Below are positions 7,990 through 16,529 of a DNA stretch of 64,000 nucleotides, one piece after another; the stretch's first letter is position 1, and every line of letters starts with the position of its first letter. The stretch is from Chitiniphilus purpureus (GTDB lineage Bacteria; Pseudomonadota; Gammaproteobacteria; Burkholderiales; Chitinibacteraceae), in assembly GCF_025642115.1 (NCBI RefSeq), contig NZ_CP106753.1, positions 248,001 through 312,000 on the forward strand, read 5' to 3'. Under the pieces are notes generated by a model that ran no database searches, was not told where the DNA came from, and saw only the letters and a list, made by a program, of their open reading frames with translations. The translations under genes and the position numbers were made by a program.

Positions 7990-8748
7990 TCAGGCCCAAG
8001 CCTTCCAGAACAGCGAGCATGCGGTCGCCAGTGTGATCACCTCGAAGGCACGCTTGATGGCGCGGTTGCCGCGCGCCAGTCCCCAATGCGCCCCCAGATA
8101 CCCGCCCAGCACCGAAGCAGCAAGCAGTGCCGGCACCCAGGGCCAGTGCACGCCGGCCTGCAGCGCAAGCGCCACCGCGCCCGCACCATTCCAGAACAGG
8201 CCGACCAGCACCAGCGTGTAGGCCACTGCCTGCTTGTAATCCATGCCGAACCAGCCGATCAGCCACAGGGTGACGAACAACCCGGTGCCCGAGGCCAGCG
8301 ACCCGTTGAGCATGCCGATGCCGAACAGCACGGCGCCCCCCAGCCACAGCTGCCAGCCATGGCGTGCCCGCGGCGCCGATTGCTGACCCAGTTGCGGCTG
8401 CAGCAGCGACTGCACCCCGAGCAACGCGGTCAACACCGCCAGCGCGAGCATGGCGGCACGCTCGGGCACCGCCAGGATCAGCTGCGCCCCCAGCCAGACA
8501 CCGGGCAGCCCCCACGCCAGCACCACGGCGGAAAAGCGCCAATCCAGCGTACCCGCACGCAGATGCTTGAGCGTGGCGCCCGCGCCGAGCGCCACCGACG
8601 CGAGCTTGTGGGTCGAGAGCGCCACCGGAAACGGCAGCCCCAGGAACAGCAGGATGGGCAGCTGCAGCAGTCCGGCACCACCGCCGGCAAGCGAGGAGAG
8701 GGTGTTGGCCACCAGCGAGACGGCGAACAACAGGATCAGGTCAGGCAT
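7990..8748 (-). CDS. TSUP (TauE/SafE) family membrane transporter
   Basis: 252-residue inner-membrane protein with about 8 hydrophobic segments in two repeats, typical of the TSUP family of sulfite or organosulfur anion exporters. Family hallmarks are the first-repeat segment SSLAGGGAGLLQLPILL followed by ALSTHKLASVALG, and the second-repeat GSLASGTGLFVTLWLIGWFG. I start at the ATG at 8748, which begins the first helix directly (MPDLILLFAVS). It is the first gene of a two-gene leftward unit with nudC. Substrate unknown. Confidence 0.88.
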   Translation of the reverse strand: MPDLILLFAVSLVANTLSSLAGGGAGLLQLPILLFLGLPFPVALSTHKLASVALGAGATLKHLRAGTLDWRFSAVVLAWGLPGVWLGAQLILAVPERAAMLALAVLTALLGVQSLLQPQLGQQSAPRARHGWQLWLGGAVLFGIGMLNGSLASGTGLFVTLWLIGWFGMDYKQAVAYTLVLVGLFWNGAGAVALALQAGVHWPWVPALLAASVLGGYLGAHWGLARGNRAIKRAFEVITLATACSLFWKAWA

Positions 8749-8958
8749 GGGACGCGGCAAGGGCGGAAAGCGTCGAGGGTACGACAAGGGCTGCGGCGCG
8801 ACAACGCGGCAGCCTGCGGATTGCATCGCACAGTGTGGATATGGCTTGGCACGGCGGCGACGCAGATCTGCAGACTGGGGCTTGCCAGGAAGGCGCCCTT
8901 ATGCTGACCCGGCCTCCGGTCGTCGCACCCGATGGAACTGACCGATATTTGACGCAAC

Positions 8959-8977
8959 ATGACAATTTCATTGTCAT
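8959..8977. promoter_or_regulatory. perfect 8-bp inverted repeat upstream of the M91-like gene
   Basis: ATGACAAT-TTC-ATTGTCAT is a perfect AT-rich inverted repeat with a 3-base spacer, 17-35 bases ahead of the ATG at 8994. It immediately precedes a strong ribosome-binding site (AAGGAG). Position and symmetry suit a repressor operator; the regulator is unknown. Confidence 0.5.
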
Positions 8978-8993
8978 CAACAAGGAGCCGGTC

Positions 8994-9118
8994 ATGCCTG
9001 CCAGCAACACAATGACCCTCACCCAGCCTGGCCCGCCAGCCCAGCCGCCCTGCATTTCCCGGCACAGGGTGGCGCGATCAAGCCGGCCGCGCTGCAGCAG
9101 GCCAAGGCTTCGCTCAAA
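8994..9118 (+). pseudogene. probable true N-terminus of the M91-like gene, out of frame
   Basis: A textbook start (AAGGAG, 7 bases, ATG at 8994) begins MPASNTMTLTQPG, but this frame then runs into an Arg/Ser/Cys-rich stretch and never joins the protease. The protease frame is open from 8963 and reads PASPAALHFPAQ, GGAIKPAALQQAKASLK and on into VVRDVPLAHD, with no ATG, GTG or TTG before 9119. Switching frames near 9030-9045 joins the two. This fits loss of one base (or gain of two) within a C-rich stretch, or a sequencing error. Confidence 0.55.
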
Positions 9119-9790
9119 GTGGTGCGCGACGTGCCGTTGGCACACGATCTGCCGCATATCCGGGCCGTGCGCGACGCACCGTTGAGCCCGATGCAATCCG
9201 CGCAGCACTACAACATCCAGCCCATCGGGCTCAACCCGATGCGGCAGCTCAACCCACACCGGTTCATCGATTTCTATACCGAGGCACGGCGCGAGCTGGC
9301 CACGCTGCGTGCGCCGGTGGTGCTGGGACCGGGCTTGGCCTTTCGCAGCCAGGGCGACCGGCTGGCGCAAAGCGTGAACGACTACGCGGCCAACCGGGTC
9401 GGCTACAACCAGCGGCGCGTCGGCCGCGGCCAGCAAGCGCTGCCTGATCTGAGTGTGGGGTTGGCGCTGGCGCCATTCGCTGCCGTTGCCATGAGCGGCC
9501 CGCAGCGACATACACCCGGCGTCGGGTCCGGATCGCTGATCGGCTTCGACCCCGGTCACCTCCTGCCATCGCCGGATACGCCGCACCAGCCGTTCGTGCC
9601 GCCCAGCATCGTGCTGGGGCACGAACTGATCCATGCCCGCGCCGCACAGCAGGGCAGGACGGCGCACAATTTCTGGCACGAGGCGTTCCAGACCGTGGGG
9701 TTGTCGGGCAGCCGGCGCTTCACCGAAAACCAGTTGCGTGCCGAACGTGGTATGACTCCCCGGACCAGCTACGCGGGCTTCACGCCGTAA
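9119..9790 (+). CDS. M91-family (NleD/HopH1/XopG-like) zinc metalloprotease, effector-like
   Basis: Core of a zinc metallopeptidase. The HELIH motif (H168, E169, H172 counted from the GTG at 9119) is followed by ARAAQQG, then TVGLSG and a C-terminal block FTENQLRAERGMTPRTSYA. This order matches the M91 family, typified by the type III effectors NleD, HopH1 and XopG; NleD cleaves host JNK and p38. No secretion-system gene is in the window, so delivery is unknown. The GTG at 9119 is only the first in-frame start candidate; the real start is probably the ATG at 8994 in another frame (see the N-terminal entry), so the gene may be broken. The gene stands alone between leftward genes. Confidence 0.7.
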   Translation: MVRDVPLAHDLPHIRAVRDAPLSPMQSAQHYNIQPIGLNPMRQLNPHRFIDFYTEARRELATLRAPVVLGPGLAFRSQGDRLAQSVNDYAANRVGYNQRRVGRGQQALPDLSVGLALAPFAAVAMSGPQRHTPGVGSGSLIGFDPGHLLPSPDTPHQPFVPPSIVLGHELIHARAAQQGRTAHNFWHEAFQTVGLSGSRRFTENQLRAERGMTPRTSYAGFTP

Positions 9791-9871
9791 CCGGCGGGGC
9801 ACCGGGCGCACGCGCCCCATCCGTTGCAGGCGGGGCACCGTGTTGCGGCAGGCCCGGCCATTGGGCATCGA

Positions 9872-11263
9872 TCATTGCGCCAGCTGCCCCGCCGCGTCGC
9901 GCAATGCGGTGCGCAACCCCTCCTCGATCACCGGGTGGTAGAACGGCATCTCCAGCATCTGCGTGACCGTGAGCTGCATCTGGCAGGCCCAGGCCAGCGT
10001 ATGCGCGATGTGCTCGGCGCTCGGGCCGATCCACTCGGCGCCCAGGAAGGCACCACTGGCACGGTCGGCATACACATGCATCAGGCCCCGGTTCTTCAGC
10101 ATCACGCTTGCACGGCCCTGATCCTCGAAGTCGACCTTGCCGATGACGAAGCTATCGGGCGCCAGCTCGGCAAAGCGCTTGCCGACCATCGCGATCTGCG
10201 GGTCGCTGAACACCACCGCCAGCGGTGCGCGGCGCAGGCCGGGGCTGACTACCGGATAGCTGGCGGCATTGTTGCCGGCGGTCTTGCCCTCGTCGGCCGC
10301 CTCATGCAGCAGCGGCAGGATATTGTTGGCATCGCCCGCGATGAAGATCGGCGCATTGCCGCATTGCAACGTCTCGCGGTCGAACACCGGTACGCCACGG
10401 CCGTCGAGCGCGATGCCGGTCTGTTCCAGCCCCAGTCCCGCCACGTTGGGCTTGCGCCCGGTGGCGGCGAGCACATAGTCGAAACGCTCGGTCACCACCT
10501 GTCCGTCGCGCTGCACATAGCGGATCACCGCTTCGTTCCCGTCACGCGCCACGTGCTGCACCTCGGCGCTCGGATCGAGATGGAACTCCTGCTGGAACAG
10601 CGCGCGGGCGTGGTCACGGATCGCTGGATCGGAAAGTGGGCCGACCCCGCCGCCCACGCCGAACACGCGCACCGTCACCCCCAGCCGTGCCAGCGCCTGC
10701 CCCAGCTCCAGCCCGATCACGCCCGGGCCGAACACGGCGACCCGCCCTGGCAGCGTCTCCCAGGCGAATACGTCATCGTTGACCACCAGCCGGTCGCCCA
10801 ATTCAAGAAAGGCCGTGGGAACGGCAGGGCTCGATCCGGTGGCGATCACCACGCGCGAAGCCTGGACCACGGTCTGCCCGCCCACCTGCAAGGTGGTGCG
10901 GTCGATGAAGCGGGCGTGGCCCGTCAATTTATCCTCGGCCGGGATGCCTTCGACCGAACGCAGCACGAAGCGGACGAAACGGTCCCGCTCGCGCTTGACC
11001 CGCTCCATCACCGCGATGCCGTCGATCACGACCTCACCGGCGATACGCACCCCGAACGGTGCGCTGTGGCGCAGTGCATGCGCCGCTTCGGCCGCGGCGA
11101 TCAGCAGCTTGGAAGGCATGCAGCCGACCCGGGCGCAGGTGGTGCCGTACGGGCCGCCTTCGATCAGCAGCGTCCGCTTGCCGGCAGCCTTGGCGGCGCG
11201 GTAGGCGGCAAGGCCGGCAGTACCGGCACCGATCACGGCGACATCGGTGTTGATCTGGTTCAT
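9872..11263 (-). CDS. lpdA: dihydrolipoamide dehydrogenase-like FAD/NAD disulfide oxidoreductase
   Basis: 463-residue flavoprotein of the pyridine nucleotide-disulfide oxidoreductase class. The FAD-binding GAGTAG lies at 12-17, the redox pair is C43/C48 in TTCARVGCMPSK, the NAD site follows near 175-195, and the C-terminal dimerisation domain carries the HPVIEEG His-Glu pair. The redox motif reads CARVGC where most E3 subunits have CLNVGC, as in divergent Lpd paralogues that are not part of a 2-oxoacid dehydrogenase. No E1 or E2 genes are nearby. The next gene upstream is the leftward peroxiredoxin-glutaredoxin, which suggests a thiol or oxidative-stress role (inference). Confidence 0.85.
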   Translation of the reverse strand: MNQINTDVAVIGAGTAGLAAYRAAKAAGKRTLLIEGGPYGTTCARVGCMPSKLLIAAAEAAHALRHSAPFGVRIAGEVVIDGIAVMERVKRERDRFVRFVLRSVEGIPAEDKLTGHARFIDRTTLQVGGQTVVQASRVVIATGSSPAVPTAFLELGDRLVVNDDVFAWETLPGRVAVFGPGVIGLELGQALARLGVTVRVFGVGGGVGPLSDPAIRDHARALFQQEFHLDPSAEVQHVARDGNEAVIRYVQRDGQVVTERFDYVLAATGRKPNVAGLGLEQTGIALDGRGVPVFDRETLQCGNAPIFIAGDANNILPLLHEAADEGKTAGNNAASYPVVSPGLRRAPLAVVFSDPQIAMVGKRFAELAPDSFVIGKVDFEDQGRASVMLKNRGLMHVYADRASGAFLGAEWIGPSAEHIAHTLAWACQMQLTVTQMLEMPFYHPVIEEGLRTALRDAAGQLAQ

Positions 11264-11454
11264 GGCGGGCTCCTCGTTATCGGTCGATCTCGGTCTGCAA
11301 TCACAGGTTCAGCGGCAATACGGGGCCGCAACCGGCGTCGCTGGCGCGTCTACGGGCAGACGGACCAGATACGGCGGCTGGAAGGATCAGCGGCCCGGCC
11401 AGGGCGGGAAGGATGCCCCGACCGGGCCGGAATGGTGTTGAAGCAGCGTGGAGG

Positions 11455-11477
11455 GGACGGCGCAGACAGCGCCGTCC
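11455..11477 (-). terminator. weak hairpin after the peroxiredoxin-glutaredoxin gene
   Basis: A 9-bp perfect stem, GGACGGCGC and GCGCCGTCC with a 5-base loop, lies 10 bases past the stop at 11487. There is no clear T-tract, so termination may be partial. Confidence 0.4.
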
Positions 11478-11486
11478 AGGGAGGTG

Positions 11487-12218
11487 TTACGCCGCCAGAT
11501 ACTGGGCAAGCTCTTCCGAGCCGCCGATTAACTGGCCATTGATGAACACCTGCGGTGCAGTCATCTTGCCGGACACGGCGCCCAGCACTTTGCCGCGGAC
11601 CTTGTGCTCAAGCGGCAGGTCGATGAAGTCGTAGCCATGATCGGCAAGCAGCTGCTTGGCCTTGGCGCAGAACGGGCAGCCGACCTTGGAGAACACCACC
11701 GCCTGATCCGGCTTCTTGGCTTGCGGCGCGACGTAGGCGAGCATGGTGTCGGCATCCGAGACCTCGAACGGATCGCCTTCCTTCTCCGGCTCGATGAACA
11801 TCTTGTCGACCACGCCGTCCTTGACCAGCATCGAATAGCGCCAGCTGCGCTTGCCAAAGCCGAGGTCGGCCTTGTCGACCAGCATGCCCATGCCGTCGGT
11901 GAATTCACCGTTGCCGTCCGGGATCATCACGATGTTCTGCGACTCCTGGTCCCTGGCCCATTCGTTCATCACGAAGGTGTCGTTGACCGAGACGCACAGG
12001 ATGGCGTCGACACCATGCTGCTTGAACACCGAAGCCAGCTCGTTGTAGCGCGGCAGATGGGTGGACGAACACGTCGGGGTGAAAGCGCCGGGCAGCGAGA
12101 ACAGCACCACCGTCCTGCCCTTGAACAGTTCATCGGTGGTCACGTTTTTCCATTCGTTGTTCTCGCGCACCCGGAATGTCACGTTGGGTACGCGTTGGCC
12201 TTCGTGGTTCTTCAGCAT
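11487..12218 (-). CDS. hybrid peroxiredoxin-glutaredoxin (Prx5-Grx fusion)
   Basis: 243-residue fusion that reduces peroxides with glutathione as electron donor. Residues 1-160 form a Prx5-type peroxiredoxin with the peroxidatic cysteine C50 in [11 protein letters not shown]. Residues 170-243 form a glutaredoxin with active site C181-PF-C184, plus [14 protein letters not shown]. Similar fusions are known in Neisseria, Haemophilus and Chromatium. The ATG at 12218 has AAGGAGA upstream (minus strand); codons further upstream are not family-like. The neighbouring Lpd-like reductase points the same way, in the same direction, 223 bases downstream. Confidence 0.95.
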   Translation of the reverse strand: MLKNHEGQRVPNVTFRVRENNEWKNVTTDELFKGRTVVLFSLPGAFTPTCSSTHLPRYNELASVFKQHGVDAILCVSVNDTFVMNEWARDQESQNIVMIPDGNGEFTDGMGMLVDKADLGFGKRSWRYSMLVKDGVVDKMFIEPEKEGDPFEVSDADTMLAYVAPQAKKPDQAVVFSKVGCPFCAKAKQLLADHGYDFIDLPLEHKVRGKVLGAVSGKMTAPQVFINGQLIGGSEELAQYLAA

Positions 12219-12349
12219 GGGAAGGTCTCCTTGATGTTGAGCAGTGGACTGCATGGCAGCGACGGGATGGAGTATCCCGTCCGGGGCTTCGATTGGTCCA
12301 ATTGATTGTTTAAAGCATTTTGTTTGCAAAAAACTATGGTCACGCACGC

Positions 12350-12382
12350 CGAAAATGACACTGCCCGCCAAGGCGGGCAGTG
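12350..12382 (-). terminator. Rho-independent terminator of the small coiled-coil gene
   Basis: CACTGCCCGCC-AA-GGCGGGCAGTG (12359-12382) forms a strong stem, followed on the minus strand by TCATTTTC. It lies 84 bases downstream of the stop at 12466. Confidence 0.75.
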
Positions 12383-12465
12383 CGACAAAGCACGGACGCA
12401 TGTTCCGACAGGGACCGATACGGCCGTCCCGGTCGGCCAAGCGCGCTGCGCCTTGCCTGTGGCGG

Positions 12466-12792
12466 TCAGTGCAGCTGGTGCTTCAGCTGCGACAGCTCGT
12501 CGTGCGCCTGCTGGATTGCCTGGCGCAACGCCGGGTCCAGCCCATCCGCACTGCGGCAGGCCTGCATGGCCTGATCACCCAGTTTTTCAAGCCGATCCAC
12601 GCAGGCCAGCAGCGACGCATCGTCCTGCTGCTGACGCAACTGCTGCTTGGCGTTGTCCGACTCCCGGTCAAGTTCGCTCAGCGTGCGCTGCAGTGCCTGC
12701 GGCACATTGGCACTGATCTGGCAGGCTTGCGCGGCTTGGTCGATACAACGTTCGATGCGGGAAAACCGTTGTTGCAGTTCACTCGCTTGCAT
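12466..12792 (-). CDS. hypothetical small coiled-coil protein
   Basis: 108-residue soluble protein. I do not recognise the family. It is almost entirely helical in character, rich in Gln, Leu and Ala with heptad-like spacing, and carries four scattered cysteines (in RCID, QACQI, LACVD and QACRS). There is no signal peptide or membrane segment. The ATG at 12792 has AGGAGG upstream on the minus strand, and a good terminator follows the gene, so it is likely expressed. No functional claim can be made. Confidence 0.65.
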   Translation of the reverse strand: MQASELQQRFSRIERCIDQAAQACQISANVPQALQRTLSELDRESDNAKQQLRQQQDDASLLACVDRLEKLGDQAMQACRSADGLDPALRQAIQQAHDELSQLKHQLH

Positions 12793-12975
12793 GGCGTACC
12801 TCCTGGTTTGGAACGACCCTGAGCGGGCCGGGAGTTTTTCGTCCCTGCGCCTTTTGCGTGAGTTCCAACCGTTGAGGCATGCCAAAACCATGCCGCTGCA
12901 GCCGTTGCGTGGCGCGGTCTTCCCGGTTCCGTTGGCGGGTGGCGTACGACAGGCGGCGCAGTGCCCATGCGTCGG

Positions 12976-13512
12976 TCATGCCGAAGCGGCGGCTTCGAAA
13001 GCGGCGATCGCCGCCGGCGGGATCGGGTGGTAGGCGTTGTGGAACACCAGCGGGGTGAGCGGTGCGCCGGCCACCAGGTGCACGTGCCACGCCCCCACCT
13101 GGGCGACGGGCAGGCAGTCGTCGACCTCGATCAGATCATCGGTGTGCAACTGGTCCAGCCCCTGTAGCAACGCGGCCTTGGCCCGGCGCTTGAGCTGCCC
13201 CGTATCCTGGGCCACAGCGAACAGGCCGTCGTGGATCTCGGTGAAGCGCCCGGCGGCGTAGGCCCCCAGGTTAATGAAAAACAACCGCGGCTCACCACCG
13301 GCCGGGGTCGAGGCCAATTCGATGCGATAGCCGTCCACCGCGTCCAGCTCGCACCATGAATCGATATGCAGCCCCTTGGCCGTGCCGAACCACTGCGCCA
13401 GTAGTGCCGGATAACAATCCTCGATCCGTTCGCCGACGGCAAACACCACGTCGTGCAGCTCGATATGGCAACCGGGCGCACGCCCTCCCAGATAGACGGC
13501 AAAGAGTTTCAT
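12976..13512 (-). CDS. DUF1543 domain protein
   Basis: 178-residue protein starting MKLFAVYLGGRAPGCHIELHD, the typical opening of DUF1543 proteins, which contain one or two copies of a small alpha/beta unit. The N-terminal copy includes GLHIDSWCELD and the phrase LFFINLGAY. The second half (DDCLPVAQVGAWHVHLV) seems to be a second, more divergent unit. No function is known for the family. It lies 64 bases downstream of the leftward yaeQ gene and may be co-transcribed with it. Confidence 0.75.
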   Translation of the reverse strand: MKLFAVYLGGRAPGCHIELHDVVFAVGERIEDCYPALLAQWFGTAKGLHIDSWCELDAVDGYRIELASTPAGGEPRLFFINLGAYAAGRFTEIHDGLFAVAQDTGQLKRRAKAALLQGLDQLHTDDLIEVDDCLPVAQVGAWHVHLVAGAPLTPLVFHNAYHPIPPAAIAAFEAAASA

Positions 13513-13576
13513 CGGCACTCCCAGGCAACAGCCCGTTCTTGGCAATCCTGCGCCCGCTGCATCAGTGCGGCAAAGC

Positions 13577-14113
13577 TCACTTGAGGCGCTGCAGCACCAG
13601 CGGCACGCTGCGCTCGCCATCGGCCAGCGTGATCTCGCCATCCTGCACCGTCACATGCAGGTTCATGCCGCGTTCGGCCAGCGCCCCCAACGCCGCCAGC
13701 GCGTCGTCATCGATCCGCCAGACCGAGAGGTGCTCATACCGCGCCGCCTGACTGGCAATGCCCTGCCACCACATTTCGGCTGCCCGTCCACCATAGGCGT
13801 AGATCACCGCCTCGGCCGCACGGGTGCAGGCTTTCTTGATCCGCTTCTCGTCAGGCTGGCCCAGGTCGATCCACAGCTCGGCCTCTCCCAGCAGATTGCG
13901 GCGCCACAATGCAGGCTCGTCCTCGTCGCTGATGCCGCGGCCGAAGGCCAGCGCGTCGTCCGCATGCAAGGCAAACGCCAGCACCCGCAGCATCATGCGC
14001 TCGTCGGTCTCCGAAGGGTGCCGCGCCACAGTCAGCCCATGCGTGGCGTAGTAGCCCCGATCCAGGTCGGCGATATTCAATTCGGCCTTGAAGATGGTGG
14101 ATTTGAGCGCCAT
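13577..14113 (-). CDS. yaeQ: YaeQ family protein
   Basis: 178-residue protein with the YaeQ pattern: MALKSTIFKAELNIADLDRGYY at the N-terminus, ARHPSETDERMMLRVLAFAL, the acidic segment GEAELWIDLGQPDEKRIKKA, and YGGRAAEMWW. YaeQ has a PD-(D/E)XK nuclease-like fold with Glu and Asp-Glu-Lys positions kept here, but its cellular role is not settled; the E. coli protein was found as a suppressor of RfaH loss. Length matches the family (about 181). It is the first gene of a short leftward unit with the DUF1543 gene. Confidence 0.92.
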   Translation of the reverse strand: MALKSTIFKAELNIADLDRGYYATHGLTVARHPSETDERMMLRVLAFALHADDALAFGRGISDEDEPALWRRNLLGEAELWIDLGQPDEKRIKKACTRAAEAVIYAYGGRAAEMWWQGIASQAARYEHLSVWRIDDDALAALGALAERGMNLHVTVQDGEITLADGERSVPLVLQRLK

Positions 14114-14232
14114 GCGGCCTTTTCCCGGGCAAAGGGCGCCAGTCTACCGCGTGTGCCTGCCTGACGGTGCGGCGCCATGGGTCAGCGCTACTCCGATTAT
14201 CATAAAGCGCCCCGTCCATCCCGCACCTGATC

Positions 14233-15102
14233 ATGCATGCCACCCTTCTTGAGCATCTGCTGCGCATAGACCGTCATGGCGAACGCATGCAACTCGGCCG
14301 TGCCGGGCTGTTCCAGTTCCGCCGCGAGACGCGGGTATTGCGCGCGCCGTTTTTCGCACCCTGCCTGATCGTGGTCCTGGCCGGGCACAAGCAGGTGCAC
14401 CTCGGCGACACCCATGTCGCCTGCCGGCCAGGGCAATGGATCGCCGTCGGGGCCGGCCAGGAGATCAGCTTTACCAATGTGCCCGATCCGCAGCTGGGCT
14501 TCTTCGCCGGGCTTACTGTCGTCGGCGATACCGGATGGATGAAGCGCTTCGCCCGGCAATATGCCGCCCAGCTGCCCGCCACACTGAGCGGCGATCTGGT
14601 GTTCACACCCGACGCCGTGTGCTGGAAGACGCTGTCGGACTACGTGGAACAGGTGCTGTTGCCACAGCGCACCCCATTGGACGAAACCTTGGTGGAACAT
14701 CGTTGGCAGACGCTGTGGCTGGCGCTGGCACGGCAGGGGGTGGCGCGCGATCTGGTGCTGGCCGAACCGGACAGCTGGCGCGAACGCGTGGTGCGGCTCA
14801 TCGATTTCGATCCGGCCGCGGATTGGCGGATGGGGGACGTGGCCGGCCGGCTGGCGGTGAGCGAAGCGACGCTGCGACGGCGGCTGGCCGAGGAGGACGC
14901 CAGCTTCGCCGGCCTGCTGGCGGATGTACGCATGGGCCGGGCGCTGATCCTGGTGATGCAGACCCGGCAGTCGGTGCAGCAGATCGCACTGGCATGCGGC
15001 TATACCTCGCCATCCCGCTTCACCGACGCATTCCGCGCGCGGTTTGGCCTGACCCCTACCGCACTGCGCGAAAACGGCTCGCAGGCGCTGATGCCAGCCT
15101 GA
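14233..15102 (+). CDS. AraC-family transcriptional regulator
   Basis: 289-residue regulator. The N-terminal half (about 1-170) is a cupin-like sensing domain (LIVVLAGHKQVHLGD, ACRPGQWIAVG). The C-terminal 100 residues form the two-helix-turn-helix AraC DNA-binding domain, with first HTH near GDVAGRLAVSEATLRRRL and second near QQIALACGYTSPSRFTDAFR. It is transcribed away from yaeQ and 173 bases ahead of the PEBP-family gene, a possible target. Ligand unknown. Confidence 0.88.
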   Translation: MHATLLEHLLRIDRHGERMQLGRAGLFQFRRETRVLRAPFFAPCLIVVLAGHKQVHLGDTHVACRPGQWIAVGAGQEISFTNVPDPQLGFFAGLTVVGDTGWMKRFARQYAAQLPATLSGDLVFTPDAVCWKTLSDYVEQVLLPQRTPLDETLVEHRWQTLWLALARQGVARDLVLAEPDSWRERVVRLIDFDPAADWRMGDVAGRLAVSEATLRRRLAEEDASFAGLLADVRMGRALILVMQTRQSVQQIALACGYTSPSRFTDAFRARFGLTPTALRENGSQALMPA

Positions 15103-15275
15103 TCAACCCGGCGGCAGTCGGCTGAGCAGCAGGCCGTGTTGCGCCGCACGCACCCGCGGAACACCCGCAGGTCGGCATTGAGCGCCGCGGTCCGAAGATT
15201 GCGCGCTTCGGGCGAGACGTCGGCACGGCAAGCCCCTATTGTTCAAAGCCCGCGTTTCAAACCGGAGAACCCCGA

Positions 15276-15815
15276 ATGAAGCAGATCTCTATCCTGTTGG
15301 CCCTGCTGCCCGCGCTCGCGTGGGCCGATTTCAAACTCAGCAGCGCGGACGTGCCCGCCGAGACCACGGTCGCGGAAAAACACGTCTACGTCGGCTATGG
15401 CTGCAACGGCGGCAACCAGTCCCCGGCGCTGCAATGGTCAGGTGTGCCCGAAGGCACCAAGAGCCTCGCCCTGGTGGTGCACGATCCGGACGCGCCGGTC
15501 GCGGGCGGCTGGTATCACTGGGTGGTGTACGACCTGCCGTCCACCGTCAACAGCCTGCCCACCAACGCCGGCAGTTCGGTTGGCGACAAGCTGCCCAAGG
15601 GCGCAAGGTCAGGCCGTACCAGCTTCGAAGGCAACAACTTCGGCGGCCCATGCCCACCGGTCGGCCATGGCCGCCATCGCTACAACTTCACGCTCTATGC
15701 GCTCAAGGTGCCCAAGCTTGCCATCGAGCAGGACACGCCACCGGCCGAAGCCGAGCGCAGGATCAGGGCCGCGAGCGTGGCCCATACCGGCTTCACCGTC
15801 TACTACGCGCGCTGA
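15276..15815 (+). CDS. secreted PEBP-family protein (YbhB/YbcL-like)
   Basis: 179-residue protein with a cleavable signal peptide (MKQISILLALLPALAWA, then DFKL), so likely periplasmic. The rest matches the phosphatidylethanolamine-binding protein family of bacteria: NQSPALQWSGVP, the anion-site motif DPDAPVAGGWYHWVVYDLP, and GPCPPVGHGRHRYNFTLYAL. E. coli YbhB/YbcL are the nearest named relatives; the physiological ligand is not established. The ATG is preceded by GGAGAA. A short hairpin follows (15847-15866). Confidence 0.9.
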   Translation: MKQISILLALLPALAWADFKLSSADVPAETTVAEKHVYVGYGCNGGNQSPALQWSGVPEGTKSLALVVHDPDAPVAGGWYHWVVYDLPSTVNSLPTNAGSSVGDKLPKGARSGRTSFEGNNFGGPCPPVGHGRHRYNFTLYALKVPKLAIEQDTPPAEAERRIRAASVAHTGFTVYYAR

Positions 15816-16204
15816 TCCCGACCGCACCTTTGCCTTGCCCAGCCTGGACCGGCACTCAAGCCGGTCAGGTGCTTATATGTGCACAAATACGTTGGTCGGC
15901 GCCAGACGTCACTTATATTGCGCTGCACAAGCGCTACACTGCCGCCTCGTTCAACCAGCGCTCAGACGCCATTCGATACCGCTGATCGGCTATCGAGTGC
16001 TGGATGCCCGAACTTCGCCGGCCTATCGCTGCCCGACTTGGTCCGGCCCGGTATTTGATGAAATTGCAGCCTTGAAGCTGTCACCCGTTTGAGCGGAACT
16101 CGGTATCGCGCTGTATTTGCATCGCGGTGCCGTTTTCCGGTGCAGACCGGCATGGCAATGCTTCGAAGCGGCTGTTTGCACTGGGAAAACGACGCGAGGT
16201 CACG
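15816..16204. other. intergenic region between the PEBP and rof genes
   Basis: These 389 bases hold no gene I can support. Near the left end is a weak terminator-like hairpin for the PEBP gene (GACCGGC-ACTCAA-GCCGGTC, 15847-15866). At the right end GAGG precedes the rof start. The rest shows nothing recognisable. Confidence 0.4.
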
Positions 16205-16468
16205 ATGAAGTCATCCACTCCGATCTCGTGCGAGCTGCACGACTACCTGGAACTCGCCTGCACCTACCGCTATCCCTTGCTGGTGGAGCGGCATCTGCAA
16301 CCTGATTGCGAAGGCGTGGCGATCGACGTCTTTGGGTGCCACAGCGGCGAATACCTGCGCCTGTCGACCCGCGACGGCGTGCTCGACGTGCCGCTCGACC
16401 GGCTGGTGGCCATCACCCCCAAGAATCAGAACGCCCATTTCGGGCGCGTGGTCTATCGCGAAGGCTAG
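16205..16468 (+). CDS. rof: Rof-like Rho-binding antiterminator
   Basis: 87-residue protein of the Rof/YaeO family, which binds the Rho hexamer and inhibits Rho-dependent termination. Family features: PISCELHDYLELACTYRY at the N-terminus (compare PISCDxYDxLEIAC), then GVAIDVF, GEYLRLS and VPLDRLVAITP, the Sm-like beta fold. The ATG at 16205 has GAGG 5 bases upstream; a frame open further upstream is not conserved in character. It converges with queC. Confidence 0.85.
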   Translation: MKSSTPISCELHDYLELACTYRYPLLVERHLQPDCEGVAIDVFGCHSGEYLRLSTRDGVLDVPLDRLVAITPKNQNAHFGRVVYREG

Positions 16469-16529
16469 TATCGGGCTTCTGGCTACGGGGGCGGATTCCC
16501 CCTGCGCATCGCTTGCACCCTGTTCCGGA

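Noticed and set aside
9824..11542. A 572-codon open frame on the plus strand opposite the Lpd-like gene
   Set aside because: It is the antisense of a clear flavoprotein gene; its composition is rich in Arg, His, Gln and Ala and shows no family motif. Such long antisense frames are expected at this GC content. The same applies opposite ruvB-tolQ (22431-24317) and parE (45861-47357).
12240..12350. Possible OxyR site upstream of the peroxiredoxin-glutaredoxin gene
   Set aside because: The AT-rich stretch has an ATAG on one strand but lacks the spaced ATAG/CTAT pattern over four blocks.
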